Origin: Streptomyces sp. DG1A-41
GTDB lineage: Bacteria; Actinomycetota; Actinomycetes; Streptomycetales; Streptomycetaceae
Direction: 5' to 3'
NCBI RefSeq assembly: GCF_037055355.1
Contig: NZ_CP146350.1
Coordinates: forward strand, 7,835,001 to 7,899,000
Length of the DNA: 64,000 bases
Every line of letters begins with the position of its first letter. The stretch's first letter is position 1. A program made the translations under genes and the position numbers. Shown here piece by piece: positions 27,596 to 36,102 of the stretch. The notes under the pieces are model-generated. The model was not told the DNA's origin and did no database searches. It saw only the letters and a program-made list of their open reading frames with translations.

Positions 27596-29278
27596 TCACT
27601 TGTACATGGTCTGGTTCATGGTTCCGGGGGCGTACGCGTCGGGATCGACCCAGACGTTGATCAGGGACGGCTTGCCCGACTCGCGGGCGCGCTGCAGCGC
27701 CGGGCCGATGCCGGCGGGGTCGCGGACCTCCTCGCCGTAACCGCCCAGCATCTGGGCGAACTTGTCGTAGTGGACGTCGCCGAGGGTGTTGCCGATGCGC
27801 TCGCGGTCCTTGCCGTACTTGGCGGCCTGGCCGTAGCGGATCTGGTTCATCGAGGAGTTGTTGCCGACGATGCCGACGAAGGGGAGGTCGTAGCGGACGA
27901 GAGTTTCGAAGTCCCAGCCGGTCAGGGAGAACGCGCCGTCGCCGAAGAGCGCGACGACCTCCTTGTCGGGCCGCGCCTGCTTGGCCGCCAGCACGAAGGG
28001 GACGCCGACGCCGAGCGTGCCGAGGGGACCCGGGTCCATCCAGTGCCCGGGTGACTTGGGCTGCACGACCTGCCCGGAGAAGGTGACGATGTCGCCGCCG
28101 TCGCCGATGTAGATCGAGTCCTCGGTGAGGAAGTCGTTGATCTCGCTGACCAGCCGGTACGGGTGGATGGGCGAGGCGTCCGACTTCAGGTTCGGCAGCC
28201 GCTTCTCCAGAGCGGTCTGCTCGGCCGCGCGCAGCTCGTCCAGCCACTCCTTGCGCTTCGACGCACCGCCGTTGACGCGTCCGGAGGCCGCCTCGGTCAC
28301 CGACTTCAGCACCAGCCCGGCGTCGCCCACGATGCCGAGGTCGATGTCGCGGTTCTTGCCGACCGTGCGGTAGTCGAGGTCGATCTGCACGACGGTCGCG
28401 GCCGGGGACAGCCGCTTGCCGTAGCCCATGCGGAAGTCGAAGGGCGTGCCGACGATGACGATGACGTCGGCGTTTGAGAAGGCGTACCGCCGTGACAGCT
28501 GGAAGTGGTGCGGGTCGCCGGGCGGGAGGGTGCCACGGCCGGCGCCGTTCATGTAGGCCGGGATGTTCAGCGTGCGCACCAGCTCGATGGCCGACTCCGT
28601 GCCCCGGGTCGTCCACACCTGGCTGCCGAGCAGGATCGCCGGCTTCTCGGCGTGCACCAGCAGGTCGGCGAGCTTCTCGATCGCCTCGGGGTCGCCGGCC
28701 GAGCGGGTCGAGGCGCGGTAGGCGCCGGGCTGGGGGACGCGCGCCTTGGCGGCCGGCACCTCGGCGTCCAGCACGTCGCGCGGGATCTCCAGGAAGGAGG
28801 GGCCGGGCGCGCCGTGGAAGCACTCGCGGAAGGCCATGGAGACCATGTCGGCCGCGCGCGCCGTGTCCGGCACGGTCGCCGCGAACTTGGTGATGGGGTT
28901 CATCATGTCGACGTGCGGCAGGTCCTGGAGGGACCCCATCTTGTGCTGGGTGAGGGCCCCCTGGCCGCCGATCAGCAGCATCGGGGACTCCGCGCGGAAG
29001 GCGTTGGCGACGCCGGTGACGGCGTCGGTCGTCCCCGGGCCCGCGGTGACCACCGCGCAGCCGGGCTTGCCGGTGATGCGCGCGTAACCGTCGGCGGCGT
29101 GGGCGGCGACCTGCTCGTGACGGACGTCGACGACGTCGATGCCCTCGTCGACGCAGCCGTCGTAGATGTCGATGATGTGGCCGCCGCACAGTGTGTAGAT
29201 GCGCTCGACCCCCTCGGCCTTCAGCGCCTTGGCTACGAGATGACCGCCGGAGATCACGTCCTGGGTGTCGTCGGGCAT
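27596..29278 (-). CDS. oxc: Thiamine-diphosphate decarboxylase, probable oxalyl-CoA decarboxylase
   Basis: 560-aa ThDP enzyme. The PYR-domain glutamate is in [15 protein letters not shown], with [15 protein letters not shown] following. The PP-domain cofactor motif runs [16 protein letters not shown] to [11 protein letters not shown]. Sequence alone also fits acetolactate synthase-like enzymes, but no small subunit gene is present and the neighbours are a Frc-type transferase and an OFA transporter, which favours oxalyl-CoA to formyl-CoA + CO2. I use the ATG at 29278; the longer frame runs into the operator region. Confidence 0.78.
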   Translation of the reverse strand: MPDDTQDVISGGHLVAKALKAEGVERIYTLCGGHIIDIYDGCVDEGIDVVDVRHEQVAAHAADGYARITGKPGCAVVTAGPGTTDAVTGVANAFRAESPMLLIGGQGALTQHKMGSLQDLPHVDMMNPITKFAATVPDTARAADMVSMAFRECFHGAPGPSFLEIPRDVLDAEVPAAKARVPQPGAYRASTRSAGDPEAIEKLADLLVHAEKPAILLGSQVWTTRGTESAIELVRTLNIPAYMNGAGRGTLPPGDPHHFQLSRRYAFSNADVIVIVGTPFDFRMGYGKRLSPAATVVQIDLDYRTVGKNRDIDLGIVGDAGLVLKSVTEAASGRVNGGASKRKEWLDELRAAEQTALEKRLPNLKSDASPIHPYRLVSEINDFLTEDSIYIGDGGDIVTFSGQVVQPKSPGHWMDPGPLGTLGVGVPFVLAAKQARPDKEVVALFGDGAFSLTGWDFETLVRYDLPFVGIVGNNSSMNQIRYGQAAKYGKDRERIGNTLGDVHYDKFAQMLGGYGEEVRDPAGIGPALQRARESGKPSLINVWVDPDAYAPGTMNQTMYK

Positions 29279-29328
29279 GGCGAAGTCCTGTCCCTTCGTG
29301 GGGGGTTGGAACGTTTCGCGGCACATTG

Positions 29329-29352
29329 CATACAGTCGACGAATACTGTATG
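29329..29352. promoter_or_regulatory. Palindromic operator between the divergent oxalate and sucCD operons
   Basis: CATACAGT-N8-ACTGTATG is a perfect 8-bp inverted repeat with an 8-base spacer in the 142-bp gap between divergent starts (29278 and 29421). Size and symmetry fit a dimeric GntR- or LysR-type regulator controlling both directions. No regulator gene is adjacent. The GntR protein at 1263-1940 is a possible but distant candidate. Confidence 0.65.
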
Positions 29353-29420
29353 AAGCTTGTTATCCCGCATCCGGTGGGTGGTGTCCAGGGGGCGTGCGGC
29401 ACTTTCAGTCAGGAGCCGGA

Positions 29421-30551
29421 ATGGACCTGTACGAACACCAGGCAAGGGAACTCTTCGAAGAACACGGCATCTTGGTGCCGCGGGCCGAGGTGACGGACTC
29501 CCCCAAGGAGGCCCGTGAGATCGCACGCCGGCTGGGTGGCCGTGTCGTCGTGAAGGCCCAGGTGAAGACCGGTGGCCGAGGCAAGGCAGGCGGGGTGAAG
29601 CTCGCAGCCGACCCGGCCGCCGCCGAGCTCACCGCCCGTCAGATCCTCGGCATGGACATCAAGGGCCACCGGGTCGGCAAGGTGATGCTGGCCCAGCCCG
29701 TGGACATCGGGACCGAGTTCTACGTGTCCTACGTACTCGACCGCGCGGCGGGCCGCTTCCTCGCGATCGCCTCGGCCGAAGGCGGCATGGAGATCGAGGA
29801 GGTCGCCGCCACCCGTCCCGAGGCCGTGGCCCGCGTCCCCGTCGACCCCGCCGAGGGCGTCACCTCAGCAAAGGCCGGCGAGATCGCCGAGGCGGCCGGG
29901 CTGCCGCCGCAGACCGTCGACGTCCTCGTACGGCTCTGGGAGGTCCTGGTCAGCGAGGACGCCCTCCTCGTCGAGGTGAACCCGCTCGTCCGCACCGGGC
30001 AGGGACAGATCCTCGCCCTCGACGGCAAGGTCACCCTCGACGACAACGCCCGCTTCCGGCAGGCACGGTGGGGCGTGGAGGCCACCGAACACGACGACGC
30101 GCTGGAGGCGAAGGCCGCCGCCAAGGGCCTCAACTACGTCAAGCTCGACGGCGAGGTCGGCATCATCGGCAACGGCGCCGGCCTCGTGATGTCCACACTG
30201 GACGTGGTCGCGGGCTGCGGCGCGCGTCCCGCCAACTTCCTTGACATCGGCGGCGGAGCGAGCGCCCGGGTCATGGCGGACGGACTGTCGGTCATCCTCT
30301 CCGACCCGGACGTGAAGTCCGTGTTCGTCAACGTCTTCGGCGGGATCACCGCGTGTGACGCGGTCGCCGACGGCATCGTCCAGGCCCTGGACACCGTCCG
30401 CCTCACCAAACCGCTCGTCGTGCGCCTCGACGGCAACAACGCGCCCCAAGGCCGCGCCATCCTCGACGAGCACGCGCATCCGCTGGTCCAGCAGGTCACC
30501 ACCATGGACGGCGCCGCGCGCCGTGCCGCCGAACTCGCCACCACCGCCTGA
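29421..30551 (+). CDS. sucC: Succinyl-CoA synthetase beta subunit (ADP-forming)
   Basis: 376-aa ATP-grasp protein starting [17 protein letters not shown] after AGGAG. Key points are [39 protein letters not shown] and [17 protein letters not shown]. With SucD it interconverts succinate and succinyl-CoA with ADP/ATP. Placement opposite an oxalate operon rather than with TCA genes suggests a dedicated copy that resupplies succinyl-CoA for CoA transfer to oxalate. A malate-CoA ligase role is an alternative. Confidence 0.9.
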   Translation: MDLYEHQARELFEEHGILVPRAEVTDSPKEAREIARRLGGRVVVKAQVKTGGRGKAGGVKLAADPAAAELTARQILGMDIKGHRVGKVMLAQPVDIGTEFYVSYVLDRAAGRFLAIASAEGGMEIEEVAATRPEAVARVPVDPAEGVTSAKAGEIAEAAGLPPQTVDVLVRLWEVLVSEDALLVEVNPLVRTGQGQILALDGKVTLDDNARFRQARWGVEATEHDDALEAKAAAKGLNYVKLDGEVGIIGNGAGLVMSTLDVVAGCGARPANFLDIGGGASARVMADGLSVILSDPDVKSVFVNVFGGITACDAVADGIVQALDTVRLTKPLVVRLDGNNAPQGRAILDEHAHPLVQQVTTMDGAARRAAELATTA

Positions 30552-30560
30552 GAGGACGTC

Positions 30561-31448
30561 ATGGCCATCTACCTCACCAAGGAGAGCAAGGTCCTCGTCC
30601 AGGGCATGACCGGAAGCGAGGGCATGAAGCACACCCGCCGCATGCTGGCGGCCGGCACGAACGTCGTCGGCGGCGTCAACCCGCGCAAGGCGGGCCGCAC
30701 CGTCGACTTCGACGACCGTGCCGTCCCCGTCTTCGGCACGGTCGCCGACGGGATGCGCGCGACCGGGGCGGACGTCACCGTCGTCTTCGTGCCGCCCGCC
30801 TTCGCCAAGGCGGCCGTCGTCGAAGCCGCCGACGCCGGCATCGGCCTCGCGGTCGTCATCACCGAGGGCATCCCCGTCCACGACTCCGTCGCCTTCACCG
30901 CCTACGCCGGTAAGAAGGGCACCCGAGTCGTCGGCCCCAACTGCCCTGGCCTCATCACCCCCGGCCAGTCCAACGCGGGCATCATCCCGGCCGACATCAC
31001 CAAGCCGGGCCGCATCGGCCTGGTCTCCAAGTCGGGCACGCTGACGTACCAGCTCATGTACGAGCTGCGCGACATCGGCTTTACGACGTGCGTCGGCATC
31101 GGCGGCGACCCGGTCGTCGGCACCACGCACATCGACTGTCTCGCCGCCTTCCAGGACGACCCCGACACCGAACTCATCGTTCTCATCGGCGAGATCGGCG
31201 GCGACGCGGAGGAACGGGCGGCGGCCTACGTCCGCGAGCACGTCACCAAGCCGGTCGTCGGCTACATCGCCGGGTTCACCGCACCCGAGGGCAGGACCAT
31301 GGGGCACGCGGGCGCCATCGTGTCCGGCTCGTCCGGCACGGCACAGGCGAAGAAGGAGGCGCTGGAGGCGGCCGGGGTGAGCGTGGGCAGCACCCCGACC
31401 GAGACCGCGAACCTCGTACTCGCGCGCCTCGGAGAGCAACGGCAGTGA
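30561..31448 (+). CDS. sucD: Succinyl-CoA synthetase alpha subunit
   Basis: 295-aa partner of SucC, nine bases downstream with GAGG before the ATG. The CoA-binding Rossmann segment [38 protein letters not shown] and the phospho-histidine region [10 protein letters not shown] (H249) are intact. Forms the heterodimer with the upstream gene product. Confidence 0.92.
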   Translation: MAIYLTKESKVLVQGMTGSEGMKHTRRMLAAGTNVVGGVNPRKAGRTVDFDDRAVPVFGTVADGMRATGADVTVVFVPPAFAKAAVVEAADAGIGLAVVITEGIPVHDSVAFTAYAGKKGTRVVGPNCPGLITPGQSNAGIIPADITKPGRIGLVSKSGTLTYQLMYELRDIGFTTCVGIGGDPVVGTTHIDCLAAFQDDPDTELIVLIGEIGGDAEERAAAYVREHVTKPVVGYIAGFTAPEGRTMGHAGAIVSGSSGTAQAKKEALEAAGVSVGSTPTETANLVLARLGEQRQ

Positions 31449-31492
31449 GCCAGGTCCCGCCCCCGACCGTGCACCGAGAGCGGAGCAAACCC

Positions 31493-33034
31493 ATGCCGCC
31501 CACCCTCACCCTCAAATCCGGCACGACCTGGATCGACGCGTGGCAGCGCTGCCTCACCGTAGCGCCCGAGGCCTTCCGCGACGACCGGGTCCTCAACCTC
31601 TGGGACGCCGCCTGGCAGGCGGACGGCCGGGTCCTGCCCGCCGTCAGCCCCGTCGACGGCAGCCCGATCGCCGGCCCGCCGCGCCTGGACGGGGCCACCG
31701 CCCGCCAGGCCGTGCGCGCCGCCCTCGACCAGCACCGCGCCTGGCGCCACCTCCCCCTGCCGGAGCGCCGGGCCCGCGTCGCGGCCACCCTCGACGCCCT
31801 CGCCGAACACCGCCGACTGCTCGCCCTCCTGCTGGTCTGGGAGATCGGTAAGCCCTGGAGGCTCGCCCTGGCGGACGTCGACCGGGCCATCGACGGGGTC
31901 CGCTGGTACGTCGACGGCATCGAAGAGATGGTCGACGGCCGGGCCCCGCTGGACGGCCCGGTGTCCAACATCGCCAGCTGGAACTTCCCGATGAGCGTGC
32001 TCGTTCACGCAGTGCTGGTACAGGCACTGGCGGGCAACGCGGTCATCGCCAAGACCCCGACCGACGGCGGTGTCGCCTGCCTGACCCTGGCCTGCGCCCT
32101 CGCCGCTCGTGAGGGGATCCCCTTGACCCTCGTCAGCGGCAGCGGAGGCGAGCTGTCCCAGGCGCTGGTGCGGGCGCCCGAGATCGGCTGCGTCTCCTTC
32201 GTCGGCGGCCGCGACACCGGCGCCGCGGTGGCCACGGCCGTCGCCGACGTCGGCAAACGACATGTACTCGAACAGGAGGGACTCAACACCTGGGGCATCT
32301 GGAACTACTCGGACTGGGACGCGCTCACCGCGGTGATCCCGAAGCTCTTCGACTACGGCAAGCAGCGCTGCACGGCGTACCCGCGCTTCGTCGTCCAGCG
32401 GCACCTGTTCGACGCGTTCCTGGCGGCGTACCTCCCGGCGGTCCGCACACTCAGGGTCGGCCACCCGCTCGCCGTTGAGCAGCCGGACGACCCGTACCCC
32501 GAGCTGGACATCGGGCCGGTCGTCAACGCGGCCAAGGCGAAGGAACTCCAGGACCAGGTCGCCGAGGCGATCGAGCGCGGCGCCGTACCGCTGCACCGCG
32601 GCCGCCCGTCCGACGCCCGCTTCCTGCCCGGCCAGGACACCTCGGCCTACGTCCAGCCGGTCACGCTCCTCAACCCGCCCCCGTCCTCGCCGCTGCACCA
32701 CGCGGAGCCGTTCGGCCCGGTCGACACGATCGTCCTGGTCGACACGGAGGCGGAACTGCTGGCCGCGATGAACGCCTCGAACGGCGCGCTGGTGGCCACG
32801 CTGTCCACGGACGACCGGGCGACCTACGAGCGGCTCGCACCACAGATCCGCGCGTTCAAGACCGGCCACGGCCTGCCCCGTTCCCGCGGCGACCGCGACG
32901 AGCTGTTCGGCGGTCTCGGCGCGTCCTGGTACGGCGCGTTCGTCGGCGGCGAGCTGCTGGTGCGCGCGGTGACACGGGGACCAGCGGGGGAGCGGCTGCC
33001 GGGCAACTTCCCGGAGTACCAGTTGCTGCCGTGA
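31493..33034 (+). CDS. Aldehyde dehydrogenase-family protein
   Basis: 513-aa ALDH-fold protein. NAD-site features include SNIASWNFPMSV and VIAKTPTDGG; the general base region is LEQEGLNTWGIW and the likely catalytic Cys is in YGKQRCTAYPRF (~C293). These are divergent from classic ALDHs (the usual LGGKN is replaced), so substrate is hard to guess. GGAG lies seven bases before the ATG and the gene follows sucD by 44 bases. A link to glyoxylate or glycolaldehyde near oxalate genes is possible but unproven. Confidence 0.8.
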   Translation: MPPTLTLKSGTTWIDAWQRCLTVAPEAFRDDRVLNLWDAAWQADGRVLPAVSPVDGSPIAGPPRLDGATARQAVRAALDQHRAWRHLPLPERRARVAATLDALAEHRRLLALLLVWEIGKPWRLALADVDRAIDGVRWYVDGIEEMVDGRAPLDGPVSNIASWNFPMSVLVHAVLVQALAGNAVIAKTPTDGGVACLTLACALAAREGIPLTLVSGSGGELSQALVRAPEIGCVSFVGGRDTGAAVATAVADVGKRHVLEQEGLNTWGIWNYSDWDALTAVIPKLFDYGKQRCTAYPRFVVQRHLFDAFLAAYLPAVRTLRVGHPLAVEQPDDPYPELDIGPVVNAAKAKELQDQVAEAIERGAVPLHRGRPSDARFLPGQDTSAYVQPVTLLNPPPSSPLHHAEPFGPVDTIVLVDTEAELLAAMNASNGALVATLSTDDRATYERLAPQIRAFKTGHGLPRSRGDRDELFGGLGASWYGAFVGGELLVRAVTRGPAGERLPGNFPEYQLLP

Positions 33035-33092
33035 GGCCCGGCGGCAAGTCGCTGCCCTGAAGCCGGCCGGTACCAGTCGCTGTCGTGAGGGC
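33020..33092 (+). repeat. Three imperfect tandem copies of the gene's 3' tail
   Basis: The end of the aldehyde dehydrogenase gene (AGTTGCTGCCGTGAGGCC, from 33021) is followed by two degenerate copies, AGTCGCTGCCCTGAAGCC (from 33047) and AGTCGCTGTCGTGAGGGC (from 33075), spaced 26 and 28 bases. Each contains a TGA at the same place. It looks like a small tandem duplication across the stop codon. Confidence 0.6.
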
Positions 33093-33191
33093 ACGCCGTC
33101 GCGCGACCGGGAACCGTGTCGGCCTCGGTCGCCGACGCCGCACTGGATACCGCCTCGACGGCGGGCAGCGCCGGGGTGCCGGGGGCGCCGG

Positions 33192-34526
33192 TCAGCCGAT
33201 GCCCTGCCGGTCCGGGTGCAGGGCGAACGCGCGGTCCGAGGGGGACGGCTCGGACCGGTCGACCGCCTGCCGGAGCAGGTCACGATGGCGGAGCAGCGGC
33301 TCCCGCCGTTCCGGCGGCACGAGTAGGAGCAGGTCGTCCAGTCCGGCCAGCATGCGCCGCGAGACCTGCGGGCTCCCGACGGCGCACCCGCGTACCTCGG
33401 TGAACCCGAGATCCACCAGCTCGGTCCATCCAGGAACGGGCTGGACCAGCCGCACCGCCCCGCCCCGGTCCCGGTGCAGAGCGGCGTCCAGCGGCCGCCG
33501 GCCGAGCGCCGCCAGGAACTGGACGACACGGTCCAGGGCCTGGACGGCGGTCGTCGGATCGTTGATGGCGGGCGACAGGGCGCGCAGGGCGATGTCGGAC
33601 AACTGCCGCAGTCCGAAGCCGAGATCCTGGTGGTAGGTCCGCTCCACACCCACCGAGATCGTGTAGCGCAGCGCCCCGCGAGACGGGGCCGGCCCGCCAT
33701 GGACCGCCAGCACGGGCGTACCGGGCACCACGAAGTCCCCGATCCGCGGGATCAGCCGCAGCACGACCCCGTGCTTGCGCGCCACCCGCACCAGCCGCGC
33801 GATGTGCACGTCCCGCAGTACGCCCGCCCGGCCCTCGTGCGGTACCCACGCGGTCGCGGAACCGAGGCGGGCGGCGTCGTCCTGCCCGCCCGTCGGCACG
33901 GGCATCGAGGCGGCCACCCGGAACGACTCCGTGGCGATCCGCGCGATCACATGGCTGATCCGCATCAGCCGCAGGGTGGTGTTCACATACAGGACGAACA
34001 GCAACAGGCTCAGCGCGACCATGCAGAGGGTGAGGGCCGACTGCAGCAGAGGCACGGTCGTGACGGCACGCGGGTCGTCGACGCTGTCGAAGGCGGTCAG
34101 AACCAGCAGGGTCAGCACGAAGGTCGCCAGGAAGACCGCGAAGGTCGCCTTGGTGATCCGGCTCCGGACGAAGAGCCGCACCACGCGCGGGGTGAACTGC
34201 CCGCTCGCCATCTGCACGGCCACCAGCGAGACGCTGAAGACCACACCGATGAAGGTCATCATCGCCGAGCCGACCGCGCTCACCACCGCCTTCGCGTCCT
34301 GCGCGAACCGCAGCAGCTCGGCGAGCGTGTCGTAATCGCCCTCGTCCTGGAGCGCTTCGACGACGGCCGTGTCCAGCGCCTGGGCCCCCAGCCAGACCAC
34401 GAAGACACTCACCATCGCCGCGGTGGGTGCGAACCAGAACGTGTCCCGCAGATGCTCCCTGAGCGGCGACAGCGCACGGGGGCGACGCCTCGCCGCGGAG
34501 CTCTGCGTAACCATCCAGTCACTCAT
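33192..34526 (-). CDS. DUF2254 domain-containing membrane protein
   Basis: 444 aa. Four hydrophobic segments in the first half (for example FWFAPTAAMVSVFVVWLGAQ, AMMTFIGVVFSVSLVAV and TFAVFLATFVLTLLVL) precede a soluble region with SPAINDPTTAVQALDRVVQFL, a hallmark of DUF2254. Function of the family is unknown. The ATG at 34526 begins the conserved N-terminus. It converges on the aldehyde dehydrogenase gene and runs away from tRNA-Leu. Confidence 0.85.
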   Translation of the reverse strand: MSDWMVTQSSAARRRPRALSPLREHLRDTFWFAPTAAMVSVFVVWLGAQALDTAVVEALQDEGDYDTLAELLRFAQDAKAVVSAVGSAMMTFIGVVFSVSLVAVQMASGQFTPRVVRLFVRSRITKATFAVFLATFVLTLLVLTAFDSVDDPRAVTTVPLLQSALTLCMVALSLLLFVLYVNTTLRLMRISHVIARIATESFRVAASMPVPTGGQDDAARLGSATAWVPHEGRAGVLRDVHIARLVRVARKHGVVLRLIPRIGDFVVPGTPVLAVHGGPAPSRGALRYTISVGVERTYHQDLGFGLRQLSDIALRALSPAINDPTTAVQALDRVVQFLAALGRRPLDAALHRDRGGAVRLVQPVPGWTELVDLGFTEVRGCAVGSPQVSRRMLAGLDDLLLLVPPERREPLLRHRDLLRQAVDRSEPSPSDRAFALHPDRQGIG

Positions 34527-34588
34527 GGTGCGACCCTAGGCGTATCGGAGCGCGAGGTCCCGGACCCCGGCCGGGGAAGGAAACGCAG

Positions 34589-34618
34589 GTGAAAGGCACT
34601 GCGAAACCTTGGTATGGT
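34589..34618 (+). promoter_or_regulatory. Probable promoter of tRNA-Leu
   Basis: GTGAAA (34589-34594) and TATGGT (34613-34618) are separated by 18 bases, a plausible -35/-10 pair about 50 bases before the tRNA. Confidence 0.45.
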
Positions 34619-34666
34619 TGTCCATGTCGCCGCGGGGCAGAGCCCTGGCAAGGCGGCAGACACCTG

Positions 34667-34751
34667 GTCCGGGTGGCGGAATGGCAGACGCGCTAGCTTG
34701 AGGTGCTAGTGCCCTTTATCGGGCGTGGGGGTTCAAGTCCCCCCTCGGACA
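34667..34751 (+). tRNA. tRNA-Leu (anticodon GAG)
   Basis: 85-base class II tRNA. The acceptor stem pairs GTCCGGG with CTCGGAC; the anticodon arm is CTAGC-TTGAGGT-GCTAG giving GAG; a long variable arm (GCCCTTTATCGGGC) and the T arm GGGGGTTCAAGTCCCCC follow. CCA is not encoded. Accessory genes start immediately downstream, so it may mark an integration site. Confidence 0.95.
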
Positions 34752-34794
34752 CTTGCTGGGACGTTCACGAGATCGTCCCGAAGCGTTCACGAAT

Positions 34795-34823
34795 TACCGG
34801 TCGAGTCATGTGACTCACCGGTA
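34795..34823. repeat. Near-perfect 29-bp palindrome downstream of tRNA-Leu
   Basis: TACCGGT-c-GAGTCA-tg-TGACTC-ACCGGTA is symmetric over 13 bp on each side with one bulged C. It lies 44 bases after the tRNA. It could terminate the tRNA transcript, bind a regulator or be part of an old attachment region. Two CGTTCACGA copies (34762-34770 and 34784-34792) lie between it and the tRNA. Confidence 0.6.
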
Positions 34824-34920
34824 TTTCGTCGTTTCTGGGGCCTCGAGCCTCGTGATCGGCTCGATGAGGGGGTGAGGCGGTGGCGGTCCAGGTACTGCGC
34901 CTCTCACCTGCGGAAACAGG

Positions 34921-34970
34921 ACATGCCTGCGCGACGGCTGGTAGCCGTGGCGCAGGCATGTGGGGTTTTT
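34921..34970 (+). terminator. Intrinsic terminator with nested stem and T tract
   Basis: ACATGCCTGCGC (34921-34932) pairs perfectly with GCGCAGGCATGT (34950-34961), with an inner CGGCT/AGCCG stem, followed by GGGGTTTTT. It would stop rightward transcription from tRNA-Leu before the accessory genes. Confidence 0.8.
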
Positions 34971-34996
34971 AGGGGGCGGAGCGCGGGGGAGGTGTG

Positions 34997-35985
34997 TCAC
35001 TCGCGTGGCGGAGGCTCGACCTGCTCGGTCGGAAGCGGTCGCGCCGGGGGCGGGTCGGAGGGCTCACCGGGTTGGGTTGTGGCGCTCTGCGCGCTGGCTT
35101 TGCGGGGCTGGATGCCCTGGTCGCGGAGGAACCGTCGGATGGCTCTGAGGTTCGCCACGAAGATGATGACGGCATTGAGCAGGGTCTGTGCGACGCGTCC
35201 GTGCGGCAGGCGGAGCTGGGGGTTGTCGATGCTGTCGAGGGCGGACTTTTTGAGGTTGCCGTTGCCGCCCTCGTTCTGACTGCGCAGTCCGGACCAGGCT
35301 TCCTGCCACAGAGGGGTGAACAGGGGGTATTTCTGCCGCCACTTGGCCAACACGGTGCCCGGGACGGTGATGCTCTTCCCCCTGCAGATGTCGGGGTAGA
35401 CGGGGGTGTCCCGCTTGGGCCTGGGGATGGTGGGCAGGGCTGCTGGGGTACGGACAGTGGGGGCGTCGAGGTCGACGACGGTGGACGGGCGTGGCTGGGC
35501 CGGCGGTAGCAGGTGACCGTGGCGTGGGACCCGAGGGCGGGGCACTGTCGACGCTGGTCCCCTGCGGGCCTGTATTCCTTGATCTTGGTCTGGTAGTCCT
35601 TCCGGGACTGAATCAGGTTGAGTGCGTGGGCGCGGTCCTCGTCCGTGCGGCTGTCGATGTATGTGGTGCCCGCAGTGATGAGCGGGGTGGGCATCAGCGG
35701 GCAGTAGAACTCGCCGCCGATCAGCTGCATGCCGCGGAACTCTCCCTGCCGGTCGACCTTGTCGTCGTTGTAGTGCTTCACCGCGTTGAGGCCGAGTGCG
35801 AGCAGCTGCAGATGCAGGTTGTGAGGCTTGGCCTGGGTGATGCCCCGGTCGGCGCAGAACAGGTCTTTGACCAGGTCTCGTTCGAAGGCCGGCTGGATGG
35901 CGCGCAGGGGGATGGCGGACTTCCGGTCTCTGTAAAGCCCTATACCGGACGTGGGGCCCTCAGTTGTCGCCGACACAGCAGTAGA
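34997..35985 (-). pseudogene. Decayed mobile-element-type protein (frameshifted, 5' truncated)
   Basis: Two leftward reading frames carry one protein. The first (to about 35510) reads FCADRGITQAKPHNLHLQLL, GGEFYCPLMPTPLI and RRQCPALGSHATVTC. The second (from about 35505 to 34997) reads DRDTPVYPD-like sequence, VPGTVLAKWRQKYPLFTPLWQ, RSQNEGGNGNLKK and LLNAVIIFVANLRAIRRFL. From memory this matches a large actinobacterial transposase-like family usually several hundred residues longer. A one-base shift near 35505 joins the halves and the N-terminus is missing. The family name is uncertain, but the break is clear. Confidence 0.6.
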
Positions 35986-36102
35986 CGGTGAAGCTCTCGT
36001 CCAGCTGTGAGGTGCCCCGGCTCCCATGAAATCGCTGCCGGGCGGAAGGGAGTTGCGCCGGATCACCGCCGCGGAGCTCCATTTTTCCGACATCATCTGG
36101 GC

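Noticed and set aside
27596..29278. Acetolactate synthase large subunit
   Set aside because: ThDP motifs fit, but there is no small subunit or ilv gene, and the operon partners are oxalate-type CoA-transferase and OFA antiporter. Kept only as an alternative.
31262..33700. Leftward 812-codon frame over the aldehyde dehydrogenase
   Set aside because: Antisense to sucD/ALDH; no recognisable domain except the part running into the DUF2254 region in a different frame.
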